Of a stretch of DNA of 64,000 nt, positions 23,940-37,900 are shown in pieces. The DNA is from Dicaeum eximium. Taxonomy: Eukaryota; Chordata; Aves; Passeriformes; Dicaeidae. The stretch covers positions 1,271,003 to 1,335,002 of the forward strand of contig VWZP01010273.1 in assembly GCA_013396995.1 (NCBI GenBank). Direction: 5' to 3'. Below the pieces are notes generated by a model. It did no database searches. It saw only the letters and a list, made by a program, of their open reading frames with translations, and had not been told where the DNA came from. The first letter of the stretch is position 1. Each line of letters starts with the position of its first letter. Made by a program: the position numbers and the translations under genes.

Positions 23940-26900
23940 CTACAAACAAAAATACACAGATAGTTTAAAATCCAGCTGCAACCTGACAAAAGTTTAAGTC
24001 AAAATGTAGTCAGTGTTAAAAAGCCACCTCTTTCCCTCCCCTTTCAGGTGTGAAGTTTCTAAATGCATGGGCAGTACAGACTACAATATTCAGTCTTAAG
24101 GGGCTGACCACAGTTCCCCATTTGGAGATACTGACAAAGGTACAAAGGTATTACTGCAGTTGTCATCTGTAGTAACCACAGGCACAGGCCTGTGGCAGCT
24201 CCTGGCCACTGGCACCATCCTCATCAACACTTGAAATATTACTAAGTTTTGGAACTGGATGCAGAATTTTAGATTTAGAGTGATGTCTCACTTTGGTCCA
24301 ACATAAGACAATGGATGAAAGTAACTTAGACTTTTCCACACTACCATCAGTTCAAAATTTAAAATTTGACAGATTATTTATTTAGTATCTACTATTATTT
24401 TTTTCTTAATTCATTAAACCGATGTTAAAAGTCACAGAAAGGTAACTAAAAACAAACAAAAAAGCCCCAACACTTAAGTGGGGTTATTTAATACTGAGGA
24501 AGTTAAATCACCTTAATCATTGCATCACTGTCAACAGTATCCTGCTCATCCTCATCAGATTGGATCTCTTCCACATTCAAGTCTTCACTCAGATCTAAGG
24601 TAGCTGCAGATCCTGACTGCCTTTTAGATGCCTTGACAGAACTAAGTGAATATGGAGTCAGATGTGCCTCTTTGTTGTAGGCACGTGTAAAAGCTGCTTT
24701 GACCTGGCAGGGTGGAAGGAAGGAAACTGAGCATCAGTTTAGGAACCATAGATTGTTAGCTAACCAACTTACTGAGAGATTCCACATCAACCTTCCTTTG
24801 GAAAGATGTGATCAAAGATACATAGAAGACAACACACTCTCAAAAGGACACAGAAAGCATTTAAGAGCTGTATGGTGAAGGCTCATTTTAAACAAGTCCC
24901 ACATAATCCTCAATAAAGTGTGTATCTTCAGATGCTTCTTGCTTAGGCCTACAGTAATTTCAGCACAGTCACACCAGAGCCCCCTTCAATAGCACTGTAC
25001 ACTTGCCAGAGTAATCAGCATATTCAGACTAGGGGAAAACACCTGATAGTAGTGTTTAGTTACCAGCAGGTTCTTCTCTTCCTCTGAGCACCTGATCTGG
25101 ATGAGGGAGATCATGGTTCAGATCACATCTGCCTTGTTTGTAAAAGCAATCTGAGCTTAAGCTCACCTTGTACCAGGTGAGGTCCCAACTACTGGAGTGC
25201 AGTACTGGATGCTGGAGGAGCAGCACACAAAGCACTGCAGGTCTGGCAGTTCTGTCTAACAGCACGGTTACAGCAGGTGCAAGCTGCAAGGCAAACTGTG
25301 AAGGCAGTGCCTGCTCTGTAACACAGGCAGCTGTGTCCCTCCTCCTTTGCAGGATGGTTGGACAGGCAGGGCTGTGCCTGAAGGACACTGATCTGACAGC
25401 CAGAGCCTGCCTGCAGAAAGGTACCAGCTTTCCCAGTCCTTCCTGTGTTCTGCTTCTATACCCAAGACACAACTGATTCCTAGTAATCCTTTACACCAGG
25501 AGCAAAAAGTGTAAGACTCCTGAGTGAAGCACAGCCTGATTACCTTTTAGGACTTAGCCCAGAACTTTTAGTGGTTATGTTTGACAGCTGACTCACAAAG
25601 CCTATTGTCAATTATGGTTAAGCTGGTGCACCAACTTCAGCCTTTCCAAAGCACATCCATACCATAGCAATTATTCTAGGATTTCTTTTTTAAGATATGG
25701 AAGAAAACAAAAAATTCACTAGTGATTTTTACCTTGGGATCCAGCTTTGAAAAAGGACTGGGTTTGCTTCCCCACGTGCTTATTTCCATGATATTTTCAA
25801 CATCTTCTTTCATCAAGCAGTAAGAGTCCATAAATGTTATAGCTTGTTGTACACCATCCGCTCCAAAGTCTTTCAAGGGCTGGACAAGTGCATCCCGCAA
25901 ATATGACAAATATTCCATGTTTACTGTCCTCTTGCATGTCTGAGTTCTTTGTCAAATTGAAAATAAAGTATTGAGTAAGTAAATCTGTCCAACCAGCACC
26001 ACTGACTTCTAAAGACAAGAACAAATAGGTAAGGAGGCCCTGAGCAAATCAACAATCAGCTGCCTTAAGAGCAAACTGCAAGTTGTACTGTGCCATTCCT
26101 TTTGCCATACCTGTATTAAGGAATAACCAATGCAAAGTATCTGAACACCAAACACTCTGGGGAAACACATCTCTAACTGAGAAACAACTTCAGGGGAAAA
26201 TAGAAAAATGCAAGGCACTTGTGATTGACTTACATAAATTAAGCACTGAGAGAACTGTCACCAATAACACAGGAACACAATCACAGAACACATGAAGGTG
26301 CTACTTGTTTGCACCAAGCACAGCAAGAAATTGGTGGTAGGTAATGAACTGCACAAGAAAGAACTTATCAGAGGAATGTCAGTACTACCTGAGACTCATG
26401 TGCATTGCCAGTTCTTGAATGATACGATCATGTTTGCCTGTGGATGAGAATTTCCCCAGCCAGCTGGGAAAGACAGGAAACTGGGACATGTAACCCCTCA
26501 TCAGCTCCCCTGGGAGAACACTTGCATAAATAGCCTGGAAAAGTAACACACATGCCAAACTCAAATCACATTGAAAGTCTCATGGACAACATGACACACT
26601 GCCCTGCACTGCACTGTCCCCAGGGAAGAGGGGTAGTCAACACAGGGCCACAGTGGAAGCATCTCTCTTATTTTAAGAGAACTCTCTCAATTGCTTACTT
26701 CTGGTCAATCCCTGTTAGGTTACAGCTGCACTCCTTGCACCACCCTGTTCATTATCATGCTCTAAAATACCTGTGAAGTTATATAGGTTTCAAAACGCAA
26801 AACAAAACAAAAAAAACCAACAACCCCAAAACCCCCAACACATGGCCTTTTCTCATGTCCAGTTTAGAGTGCAGTCAAATAGCTGACTTCACACAAACAA

Positions 26901-29900
26901 GTGATCTCCAACACAAAGACATGGTGAAGGAGACCTTATGCCAGTCATAATCCTTTAAGCACAAGTCTTGTCAGTGTTGCAGTAAGCATGAAAAGAAGTA
27001 CAGTGACCAAGCTTCAGTCCTCTATGCTTTGAGAGAAATCCTGCCCTTGTGAGAGGAAGGGCAGAGCAGGCTTGTAACAGCACAAGTGATATACACCATG
27101 TGCTTCTATGCTTTGTGACAGACCAACTTTTCCAAGTTTCAGAAGACTTCATTTCATGTTGCAGCATGGGCTCAACAATATGGATATGGGAAACTCTTCT
27201 GATCACCAGTGGAACAGAAAATACTATGTATGATCTATACTGATCATATAATTATACTGAAACACCAATTTCCACAGATCCACCTTGAACACTGGACACC
27301 CCTTAAAGAATATAAAATGAGTGTTAAGTGCTCACCTGTGTTGGAAGAAGATTCCAGTTCTGTTTGCTACGGATCTGCCTGTCCACTATATCACCATCAC
27401 ATATACTATCAGCTGTTCTACTCAAGAGCACCAAGTGCTTTTTTAAATTACCTCTGGAAAAAAAAAATTAAGTTGTCTTTATAACAGAGCAGAAATATCC
27501 AGATAGGTTTTAATCCACTTTGATTCCCTGACATGAAAGCCTATGTCAATTTAGGGTTTGGAGGAACTCACCCAGCAGCAGCTGGTTTCACATGCACGTA
27601 GTTCTCTTGGACAAAGAGAGGTGCTAGTGAATAATCATGGAAGAAAAGATCTGATTTGTCTATAAGAGACATGCGGGCAGCCTCCTCTCCAGCAGCGAAA
27701 ACCTTCCGGACAACATCGAAAGGGCCCTACAGAAACAACATTGCAAGAAGTCAGCAGCTAGAAGGTCAACACAAAAAGTAAGACACAGCACAGTATCAAC
27801 AAAATTAGTATCCAGAAGTATCTTGACTCATCACTACCAGCTCCACGTTCAGTATTTGCACCCTAGAACTTTACCAGTTTTAAGAACTGTATTTTAATTT
27901 TGATATTAACAGAATTATCTCCCAAACAGAGAACAAAGGATGGGAAGTTCGAGCTTCACAATTGCATCTTACAGAAGAGACCAGTACATCAAAATACATA
28001 CTCAGTCCTTGATACACTATTCTTCAACTGTTTGTGGCAAATGTGATAGCTCTTGGCACCTAGGCTTTATTCAGTGCTTCACTTCAAAAGATGCTTACAA
28101 AGCCTAGTGATTATATCAGGATATGACAGTAAAAGCCAATTCAGTATTTGACACTTACCAGTTTGATGTCCTTTTTGGCTCTGCTGGCATCTGTTTTAGC
28201 CTCATCGTAAGTCAGTGATTTGTCTTTTGCACACCACATATTAAGATTATGTAAAACCTAAAGAACAAAATTTACAATTTGGTAGCATAATAGAATTTAA
28301 ATGGAAGACTCCAGCAGTAACAGCATGATCTTCATACATAAAAATACTGTTCAAATACTTCGAATTCAGTGTACATAATCTGCTATCTGAATGGCCACTG
28401 ATGAATGGGTACTGACCTGTCTGATGTCCTGATTTGCTGCCAGGATTATCTCTTGCATAGCAGGTGGGGGAATTTTTAAACCTTCTTTAAATGCAATAGA
28501 CATCATAGCACCCTGTAATCACAATTGAAAAACTGTCACTAGAGAATTCCTATAAATTCTTGCTCCAGCAGAACATACTGACACATGTATGAAAGAGTAC
28601 TGCATATTTTTGTAAATTTTTAAAGCACATATAGCTCAAATTTTCTCTCATAAACATAAACCATCATTTACCATTGGTGTAAAAAAGAGCATGTTCATTT
28701 ACAAAAACCCATTTTGGATATATTCTTAAGACAGATATCTAAAATACAGAAGGCGCTTGGAAGAAAAACTCAGACAATTCATTCTGAAAAGCAGTTACTC
28801 ACTGAGCTGATCTATTACGTGGTGTATCCAATTCTGAATAAACTCTGCCACATGAAAACTGAAGTTACTGATGGTAATTCAGTGCAGTCCATAAAGCCCC
28901 AGCATACTTACTTTGATCTGTTCTAGACGAGGTCTCTGAAAACGAAGATCCAAACAGTAGTGGACCAAGGAGCGCATTTTAGGATGGTTGCGATCGTTGC
29001 ACATACAAATGATGGGTACCTTCGTGTGCCGGATCAAAGCAATCAACTCCTGTGATTTAAACACAGTACAATTACATCAGATAGCCTGGATAACAAGAAC
29101 AATTAGAATGTCATACCAAGCAGCATTAGCCCCTGCCTTAAATCAGATCCTTGACAGGTGCCAAGTCGATAACATTCCTGCTTACTGTAATCACATTTCT
29201 ATACAGTCCAAACCGAGCCCCCTGGCACACATTTTTCACTTCCTGCTCTGTTCAGCTGCAAGAGATCTGCTGCCTACCCACTTCCACTGTCTAATTCCAC
29301 CAGTTATGTTTGGAACTGTCTTCAAGAAGCAAAGAAGACCAATAACCCAGAGTACAACTGTCCACCTGCAGAACTAGAGCCCTTTCTCCAAAGGCCAGTT
29401 TGACCTGGCTTATGCCCAGAGGGAACACACAGCTTTCTGGCTGCACCCTGCCACAAAGAATGAAAAAGCAGAAAGTAAAAAGATCAGATCATCCTTTGCT
29501 CCAAAAGGCTTCATCATTTTTAGGCCTACCAGAACAAACTTTGCTAGCTCTAATGAAGGTGAAATGCAGTTCAGTTTCCTTCCTGCAACGGAAATACCTG
29601 TATCTAAGCTAAACATCTGTATGCCCTTTACCATCAAAGTACTGCATGTGCCTACAGGAAATCCTGAGAAGCTAAAACTGGAACTACTAAAGAGAACAAA
29701 GGATGCTGCTGCCTATGCCACACATTAGTTACTCAGTGTTACGGCCCATGCAAAAGAGCAACAGTCCCAGCAACATTATGAACCTCCCACTGCAGGGAGA
29801 TGTCACCTTAGAGCGACTTTGGGATAAATCTACCTGCTCTAAAGTGCACATACTCAAGTTCATCACTCCAGGCTTCTTCTACACAAGTATCCTTTTTCCC

Positions 29901-32900
29901 CCCTCTACCAATGCACAGGCTTCTAAAACACGTCAGACTGTACTCTGCAGAGAGTTTGTTTATGGACCATGGGTTGAGGACAGAGTGGCTTGACTACCTT
30001 GTGCTATATATGGCACAAACTCTTGGCAATGGCATTAGCTAGGAACTACAGTGGCTTCACCTGAATCCCTCCTCTGTCTTCATTGCCTGCCATACCATCC
30101 ACTTCATCCATGATCAATACATGTTTCCCGCTAACTGATGAAGATGCACCTGAAAATGAATATGGATAAGAAAATGAGATGGAAATAAAGGAGTCTTGCT
30201 CAGAGTTTTACCCAATGCTAAGTAAGAAACCCCATCCCAGGCAACTGAGGTGGTGGCTCTGCCACTTGATCACATGAATCTATGTTCACAGACCAAACTA
30301 TAACCTCATGTCATCTTCTTAGAAACAAGTTCCATGGAACAGAGGAGCAACTGCAGAGTTCTTCAGTAGTTTGTGCAGATTAACTACTCATTCTATGAAT
30401 AGCAGGATTTAATTCTAAATTGAGGAAGAAATATAACAGCTTACTACATGAACCCATCCCTGTTAGAGCCGGGTCCCTCCACCTGACAAGCAAGGTAAAT
30501 TCCTAACACTGTTGTCCAATAAGGAAGCTCTGTCCTTCCTCTAACCTGACTCTTAATAAAACCAGATCTCCTTCAAACAACAGACACACCAGAACAGAAG
30601 TCTTTGATGCTGGTGTTGTTCAGTGACTCAGCAACCACTTCCTTCAGACTGTTCTTGCTGCGAGTGTCGCTGGCATTCAGCTCCACGTAGCTGTATCCCA
30701 GCTCCTGGTCCAAACACATAAACCACGTAAAAAGTGAGAACACAGATTAGTGAAAAATCATGTAGCTTTAATTAGTTTCTCCCTTATACTCCTTTTCTCT
30801 AGCAATTAAAAAAAAATTATAACCACGTGTGGAACATATAGGCCCAAAAGAGATTCTTCTTGTTTTGGTTTGGTTTTGTGGTGGGCTTTTTGGTTGTGTT
30901 TTTTAATTGGTTTTTTTTTGCTTGGTTGGGGTTTTTTTGTTGTTTTGGGTTTTTTGTTTGGTTGTTTGTTGGGGTTTTTTTTGTTTGGTTGGTTTCCATT
31001 TTGTTTTAATTGAGGGGGATGGGGAAGCATTGGAGTCAGTGGCACACATTAGATTTTGGAAGATTAACAGAACTGCCAGCAGGGATAGAAATAGAGCTAT
31101 GAGCCAAAGCTGGCTAAGCTCCATGGTATTTCCAGCTACATAACAAAGAAACATACCACATGGCTCTGAAAGCTGCAGAAAAGAGAAGCTTTTACTATTT
31201 AACCAATAGGAACCACATGACTGCCCCAGCAGCACTAACACTTCCCTCAGCCCCTGACACAACTTAGCCCAGCTGCTCCTTTATCAGCAAACCCTCCTGC
31301 TAGAGGCAGCCAGAACACAGCACTGAGCACACACAGCCTTGGTCTGCTTTGCTGGCATTCCCTGAGGAGCACAGAGAAATGCTCTGCAGAGTCTTCAGGC
31401 AGGTGAGAGCAAGCCAGGTTGGAAACCAGAACAGAAAAGACCATGCTTTGAGAAAACAAAGTGAGCCCAAGACAGCACATTCACCTTTTCTAGTCTAGTT
31501 CTAGGTGTGGCATCAACTTGTTGGCACAAAGCTCAAAGGCATGCAGTGGGGGAAGAGGGGGGAAAAGGATTAAGAGTTACTCTGCACAATGGATTTCTAA
31601 ACTGAGATTTAGAAATGGACACGTAGCCCTGTCAAGTTCTCTCACCCTAAAGTAGCATTTCAATTTAGAAGAAATCTGGAAAAGATCTCTCTCTTGGACA
31701 TATAAAAAGCATGACCTTGGGCTTTCAAAAAGCTTGCCAGAATCTGACTCCCACTAAACTAAGTGCAAATATTCTCCAACTTGCAGAACTAGTGCTGAAT
31801 GCTCACAATTTTGGAAAACCATTTCCAATTGTTTAACATACTGTGATATGCTTCCTCTCAATGTAACAGAAAGAAATGCAGACAGCCATTGGTACCTTCT
31901 CACCTCAGACCTATAAAGGTATCTAAACAGCCACATTTTCACCTGTAACCCTGTTCTGAGCAGGTGCAACCTGGCTGAGAGCAGACCCTGGTCATTCAAA
32001 GCATACCCACCTGCACACTATAGCTGTATCCAGATTCAGAATTAGTATGTAACAAAAAAGTGCTGGGAAAACCACTACTATGAACTCACCTTACAAACCA
32101 AAGCAGCTGTAGTAGTTTTACCAACTCCAGGTGGACCAGAAAGTAATGCTGCTTTAAAGCCTGTCCCATCATCTTTGCTTCCAGTTTTACTGGGTTTTGC
32201 TTTTAAAAAAAAAAAAAAAAAAAATCAGGTTTTACCTAGGTATGTAATTATAAAACAAACTGCATGCTCCTAAAGATATCAAGCATCATTGGAATTTTTC
32301 CTCATTTAAGGCCTGAGAAGAACATCCAAATATGCACACTCAGCTGCATCCTAACTACTCAGGTAAAAGCAGCTTAAACCAGCTTATAGTTTATGACTTG
32401 CAGTGATTTTGAACTGCAAAATACCAAAAAGTGCTATTAATGTAATACAACAATTTCAGCAATTTCCTCACAACCATATCATACACATAAAAAACTAAAA
32501 CCACCACCAAACCCACACACTACCACAAACAAATTAAGCCAAACCCCAAACACACCACACATGAAAACCCCACTACCTACTACGGCTGAATGAAAACTGA
32601 AACCCTCTTTTAAACACAGAAAAACCTGTCTGTCTATAGGATGACGAACTGTCTACTTGACACATGCACTTCTTGCCAGAGCCAGAATCTTGACAATTTA
32701 TCCCTATACATGATAGCAGCCCTTCAGACCTACTCTTATCCTGTATCTTCACTGTTGGCTGTGCCTAACCTATTTCCTCTTGCTGAGGAAGAAATCAATA
32801 GGCTCAATGCAAGGCCATTTTTAGATAAATCACAGCTAGGATATTTTAGGTTTCATTTTAATGAAAAACCCCAAGACTTGGGGAAAAAAATCTTTTGAGA

Positions 32901-34939
32901 CACATTTTTCTGCTCTTTTTTGAGGTGTGGTGGTGGATAGTAAATGAACAACTGCTTTGCCAAAAAAACCTCAGGCTCAATTGCTGCTAAAAACACATCT
33001 GACTGGAGCCTTACTCCCGATTTCTAGAGTTGCTCTGCTAGCACCCAGGCCCCCAGTGATCCAGGGAACCAAGGAGCATGATCAGCATGAAAGAACACAG
33101 AGAAAATTAACCAGGCCAGTCACCTTGTCCATCTTCCAAGCTGTTCTTGTGCCAATTTCTGAGCCATCGGAGCAGTTTATTGGCACAGCTCTGCTCACCC
33201 TGCTGTCCAATAATTGCCTTAAGAGATACAGGCTTATATTTATCTACCCATAGCAATCTCTCTATGCTATCTTCATTAGCCTCAGAAACCAAGTTCCCCG
33301 TAGGTGTTGGGGCTTTTTTCTCCTCTACAGTCTGACGTTTGAAGTCTGTAAGTTTTCGAACAGCAGTGGTTTCTTTCTTGACAGATCTGATGGTATCTCC
33401 TTTTTCAGGAGAAGACTTGAATTTTTTATTATTAGCTTCCCTTCTGTAGGGGCTAATATTCCTTTTCCCAGCTTCAGCTTTCTGTGGTGTCTTTTTGGGT
33501 TTTGACTCCACTTTCTTTGCCTTAGGAAAATAAAATATTAAAAAGAAATTAAAGAAAATAAATACATTCAATAAACAGCATATTTATTTAAACAATTACA
33601 GGAGTGCTTAGAAAGTGACAAAGCTTATGTATTGATTAAAAAACTTCAAGGGCAGATACAGAAATACTCTCAAAAATAAAGCATGGCTAAACACGATGTC
33701 ACCAGAGGCAGGAAGTGTTCTGTCATTCCAAAAGCAGTCCCCTTATTCATGAAGCCTGAGGCATCCTACAACGCTAAACTGGTAACTGTCAGGTTGGAAC
33801 AAATGGGTCAGACACCCTTGAAGCTCTTGCAAAACGACATTTGCAGAAGTTGTTCCGCCCAAAATAATTCAAAGGGAGTGAAAGTGATCAGCTAATAAGC
33901 TTAGAGTTGTTTTTCCCTGGGACACTAATGGTATCTTTATATAAATAAGTCATGTCTGTACTGGATGTTAGTTCACACAGTTTGCATATTCCTGGGCCTG
34001 TCTGGGTACCACGTGGTATCAGTCCCAATTACTTATTCCAAAGAATTAATGAATACTCTTTGTTTCAACCCGATACCATCTAGGAGATGCAATTACTCTG
34101 TCAGGTACCTAAAATGCAGAATAATGTCAGAGTGGGGAAAAAACCTTCAGCTCCCAAGTAGAGTTATTTCTTGTAAGCATAAAACAAAAATTTTCACTTT
34201 TAACCTAAAAGGCCAAACTGATGATTGTTGTTTAACTGTTACTGGAACAGAAGACAAACTCCTTTCAATTAAAAACAAACCAAAGCAAAAAAACCCAACA
34301 ACAACAACAAAATAAACCCCCAAAAAACCTAATCCCCTAAGTTTATTATAAGCATACCTCTGTTTCAGCTGCCAGCTCATATTTGGACTTTTTGCCTGGC
34401 ATAGTTCGAATAAGATCAAACAGACCATCCTCATCAATAACTTTTGTACCTAAAGTTGATGCCTGGAGCAAAAGAAAGAATTAAACGTGAAGTCAAGTTA
34501 CATTAGGATTTACATGATTCATTTCAAAGCGTTTTCTAGTAAAAAGCTATGACCAGGAACACAACGAGAGTTTTTATTTACATATATATATTGTCCTGGA
34601 TTGTTAAAATAAGATATTCTATTTGCCATCTGATAAAAATAGAGTTGTTATCTGGGCAGGTTTCCCTTATCTTTTCACAAACAATACCTCCCCTGGGAAG
34701 ACATTTTCTGTTAATAGGCCATTGAGTGCCTCCACATGACTGATAAGATTACATTATTCCCATTGTGAGGTGCTCTGCCCAGGGGGAGGGGGCCANNNNN
34801 NNNNNNNNNNNNNNNNNNNNNNNNNNNNNNNNNNNNNNNNNNNNNNNNNNNNNNNNNNNNNNNNNNNNNNNNNNNNNNNNCCTGTCTTTTTAAACCAAGA
34901 CAGATTTATATGGTATATATACATATATATATATATATA

Positions 34940-34974
<35 letters not shown>

Positions 34975-37900
34975 GGTGTGTATATATATATATGTATATT
35001 ACCAGTTAAGAGGGGAACAATTCAGTTTCACTTTGCCTGTGGCCAGGCACAGGAACACTCTCACCTTCTCACACTTGGACTGGCCGCAGTCTCTCCCCAC
35101 CACCAGGTAATTTGTCTTCTTGCTGACATTGCCAGTCACTTTTCCTCCGTAACGTTCAATCAGAGACTTGGCCTCATCTCTCTCAATACACTCCAGAACA
35201 CCAGTAATTACAAATGTCAGCCCTTCCAAGCAGTTTTCAGCTCCCTGAGAACCAGAACATAGCAGAAAATGTCATTACTGATACAATTCTACCAAATAGC
35301 TCTTACCCATCAGGTATTCTAACCCTCTACTATGTCAAGTACCCTATGAAACTTTACAGATAAGATTATCATACCTAGCTAGGTAATACTTCTAAAAGTT
35401 CAAATGGGAATAGCTACCAACAAAACTTCACACACTCTTTACCTGACCATACTTGTAGCACCCTGTGCTTCAAGCATAGCATGTGAGTCAAATGAGTGAC
35501 AGCAATCTTCAACTTTAAGACCAGTAACTATTTTTAATGATCATGACTTCCTAAAGCCAGTTCTGAATACAAATTCTTTAGGACATTTGTTTACATTTAG
35601 TCACCGCTTTACATTACAATTTAGGTTTTTCTAAAACATTCTTCCTACTGGGAAAAAATACCAGTCATAAAACAGTTAAGTTGATATTTATTAAATCACT
35701 TACCAAACACTACCACTTCATATAGAGAATCCTGTAGCCAAACTTACCTGAGGGATCTCTTTGGAACCCAGTGCTTTCGGACCCTCACGATTAAGGAAGC
35801 TTCGGTAAGCTTGGTAATTGTTTCGCTTCTTTTCAGAGTCCTCAGGACTTATGGACTGGGTCAGGAGGGGGAAAAAAATTAATATACATATTACATATAT
35901 AAAAACAGCAAAATAAACCTAAACCCAAACAGTTTAAGACATTTTTATGCATCAAATCAAAAGCAAGTTCTAATGCTCATTTTCAATCTACTGACATGCA
36001 ATACTGAAGCTTGCTGTGCTTTTGGTGCTTGTGTTGAGGTGTTTTTTCTTGTTCCTTTTAAAAATATTTCAAAAATGCGAGAGTTTAAAAAATATGCACC
36101 CATTGTTTATTGGCAGGTTTCTGTAAATTAGTCTATTGCATATGTACATGCTCAATTAACTCTTAAATTGTCACTTTAAATTCACATCCTATTTAATTTC
36201 TGATCTACACTTACACAGAAGTAGAAATACTATGAAGCAGACTTTAAGAGACACTTAAGCTTCTTAATCAGTAAACAACTGTTAAAAACTCACCTCAAAA
36301 GGAGGTGCAAGCTCTCCCTTCTAATTACAACTACTATTTAATTGCCAAAATGGGGTACTTTATACTGTATGATTAAGTACATTTTAATGTTGCCAGTAAC
36401 TGCCAGTGCTCAACAAATAGTTACTAAATCAGATTAAAAAACCTAAATTCTATTCTTACATAGCATATCAATAATAAAAAACAGGAGACTAGGGAGAGAA
36501 ATAGAAATCCCTAAACAATACCACCTATCATTATAACCACAGAACAGATTCTCAAGGTCACCACACTCACATCAGTAAGTTTTACCTCACTAAATCTGAA
36601 TTCCTGCATTCCTGTGTTTTCCAGCCAAGTTAAACAAGAGAAAGTACAGAACTGATTTTGCAGTGTACCTGCACACCTTAATGGGCATTAAAGAACCTCA
36701 GGTCCCTCATCTGTTTAATTTACACTTTGCCAGATAATTTTTTCCACACAGTTTCACAGCTGCTGTAAGGAAGGAACTTACAGTCTTAGCAGAATTCAAA
36801 TCCTTAAAAGCTGCCCAGAAGACTCAAAGCACCAAGTTACAACAGTGATACCTATAATAAATGAAAACTATTTTCCTGCAAACTCCACCACGACATGTAC
36901 ATTAATTTTGATAGCTCCTACCTCAGTCTTATTGGGAGAAACTTTCTCCTTCTTTGGTGTTGTCTTCTCTTCTTTCCCTGAAGCTGCTTTTTCTCTTGAT
37001 AGCGAATTTTGAGCACCTCTTTCCTTTTCAGCAATCTCTCCTTTTTTACCATCAGATGATTGTGGTGATAAACGAGAACCTTTCGACTGTTCAGCTTTAG
37101 TTTGTGGCTTTGCAGAGTAATTCTTGGCTGCACCAGCTGAGTCTGTTGCTTTCATTTGAAAAGAGGCAGAGGGAGAAGAGCTCATATATAAAAATGTATC
37201 TCATTCATATTATAAATTAGTGCAATGCTTTTCAGTTTCTGTGTCCTACCTCTTTCTGACTTATACCCTGCTGTTGTATTAGGGCTGCTGTTGATGCTCA
37301 GTACTGTTTGCTCTCCTTCTGTATTTTTCCAAGCCTAAATAAACACACAATGCCAAAGTCAGGGATGTGTGTCCCAAGCTAGCACTGGGATACAGCAACA
37401 CACTTCACGTAATTTTGACTAAAACTTAAAATACCATCCCAACAGAGGCATCCAGCACACACTGTCTGATTAGGCAGGACACCCTTTACTGAGCAAGGAA
37501 AAGCCAGGAGAGAATTATAAGAAGTGAGTATGCTATTTCCATGAGAACACTTTCCTGCTGTTTTTATTGCATTTGTATCGAAGTCCAAAAAACAAAGGTG
37601 GCTAAATAAGAGCACTCCCAGCAATGCAATTGCTAAAACCTTAAGTTTAAAAAGAATTCAACCTTTTTCTTCTGTGGTGTTTCATCCAACATGGCCAGAG
37701 TTCTAGCAAATTCTTCATCTTCATGCAGCTGTCTCTCCAGCTGAAAGAAAAAAAAAAAAGATTTTTAGGCTAATGCCAAACAATTTCTAACTCTAGTGTA
37801 TTTTTTAAAAACTCTAAGCGAGCACATAGCTAGAAAAAGGGTGTCCTACCAGAGGCAAATAAATTTCTGGAAATGGCACTGAAGAATTAACTTGTCTCCC

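Noticed and set aside
30806..31262. Minus-strand frames with Lys/Asn/Pro/Gln repeats
   Set aside because: They are translations of the G/T-only (A/C on minus) low-complexity tract in an RFC1 intron.
34770..35262. Plus-strand frames rich in Tyr-Ile repeats
   Set aside because: They are translations of the TA/TG microsatellite and of the strand opposite the BRCT exon.
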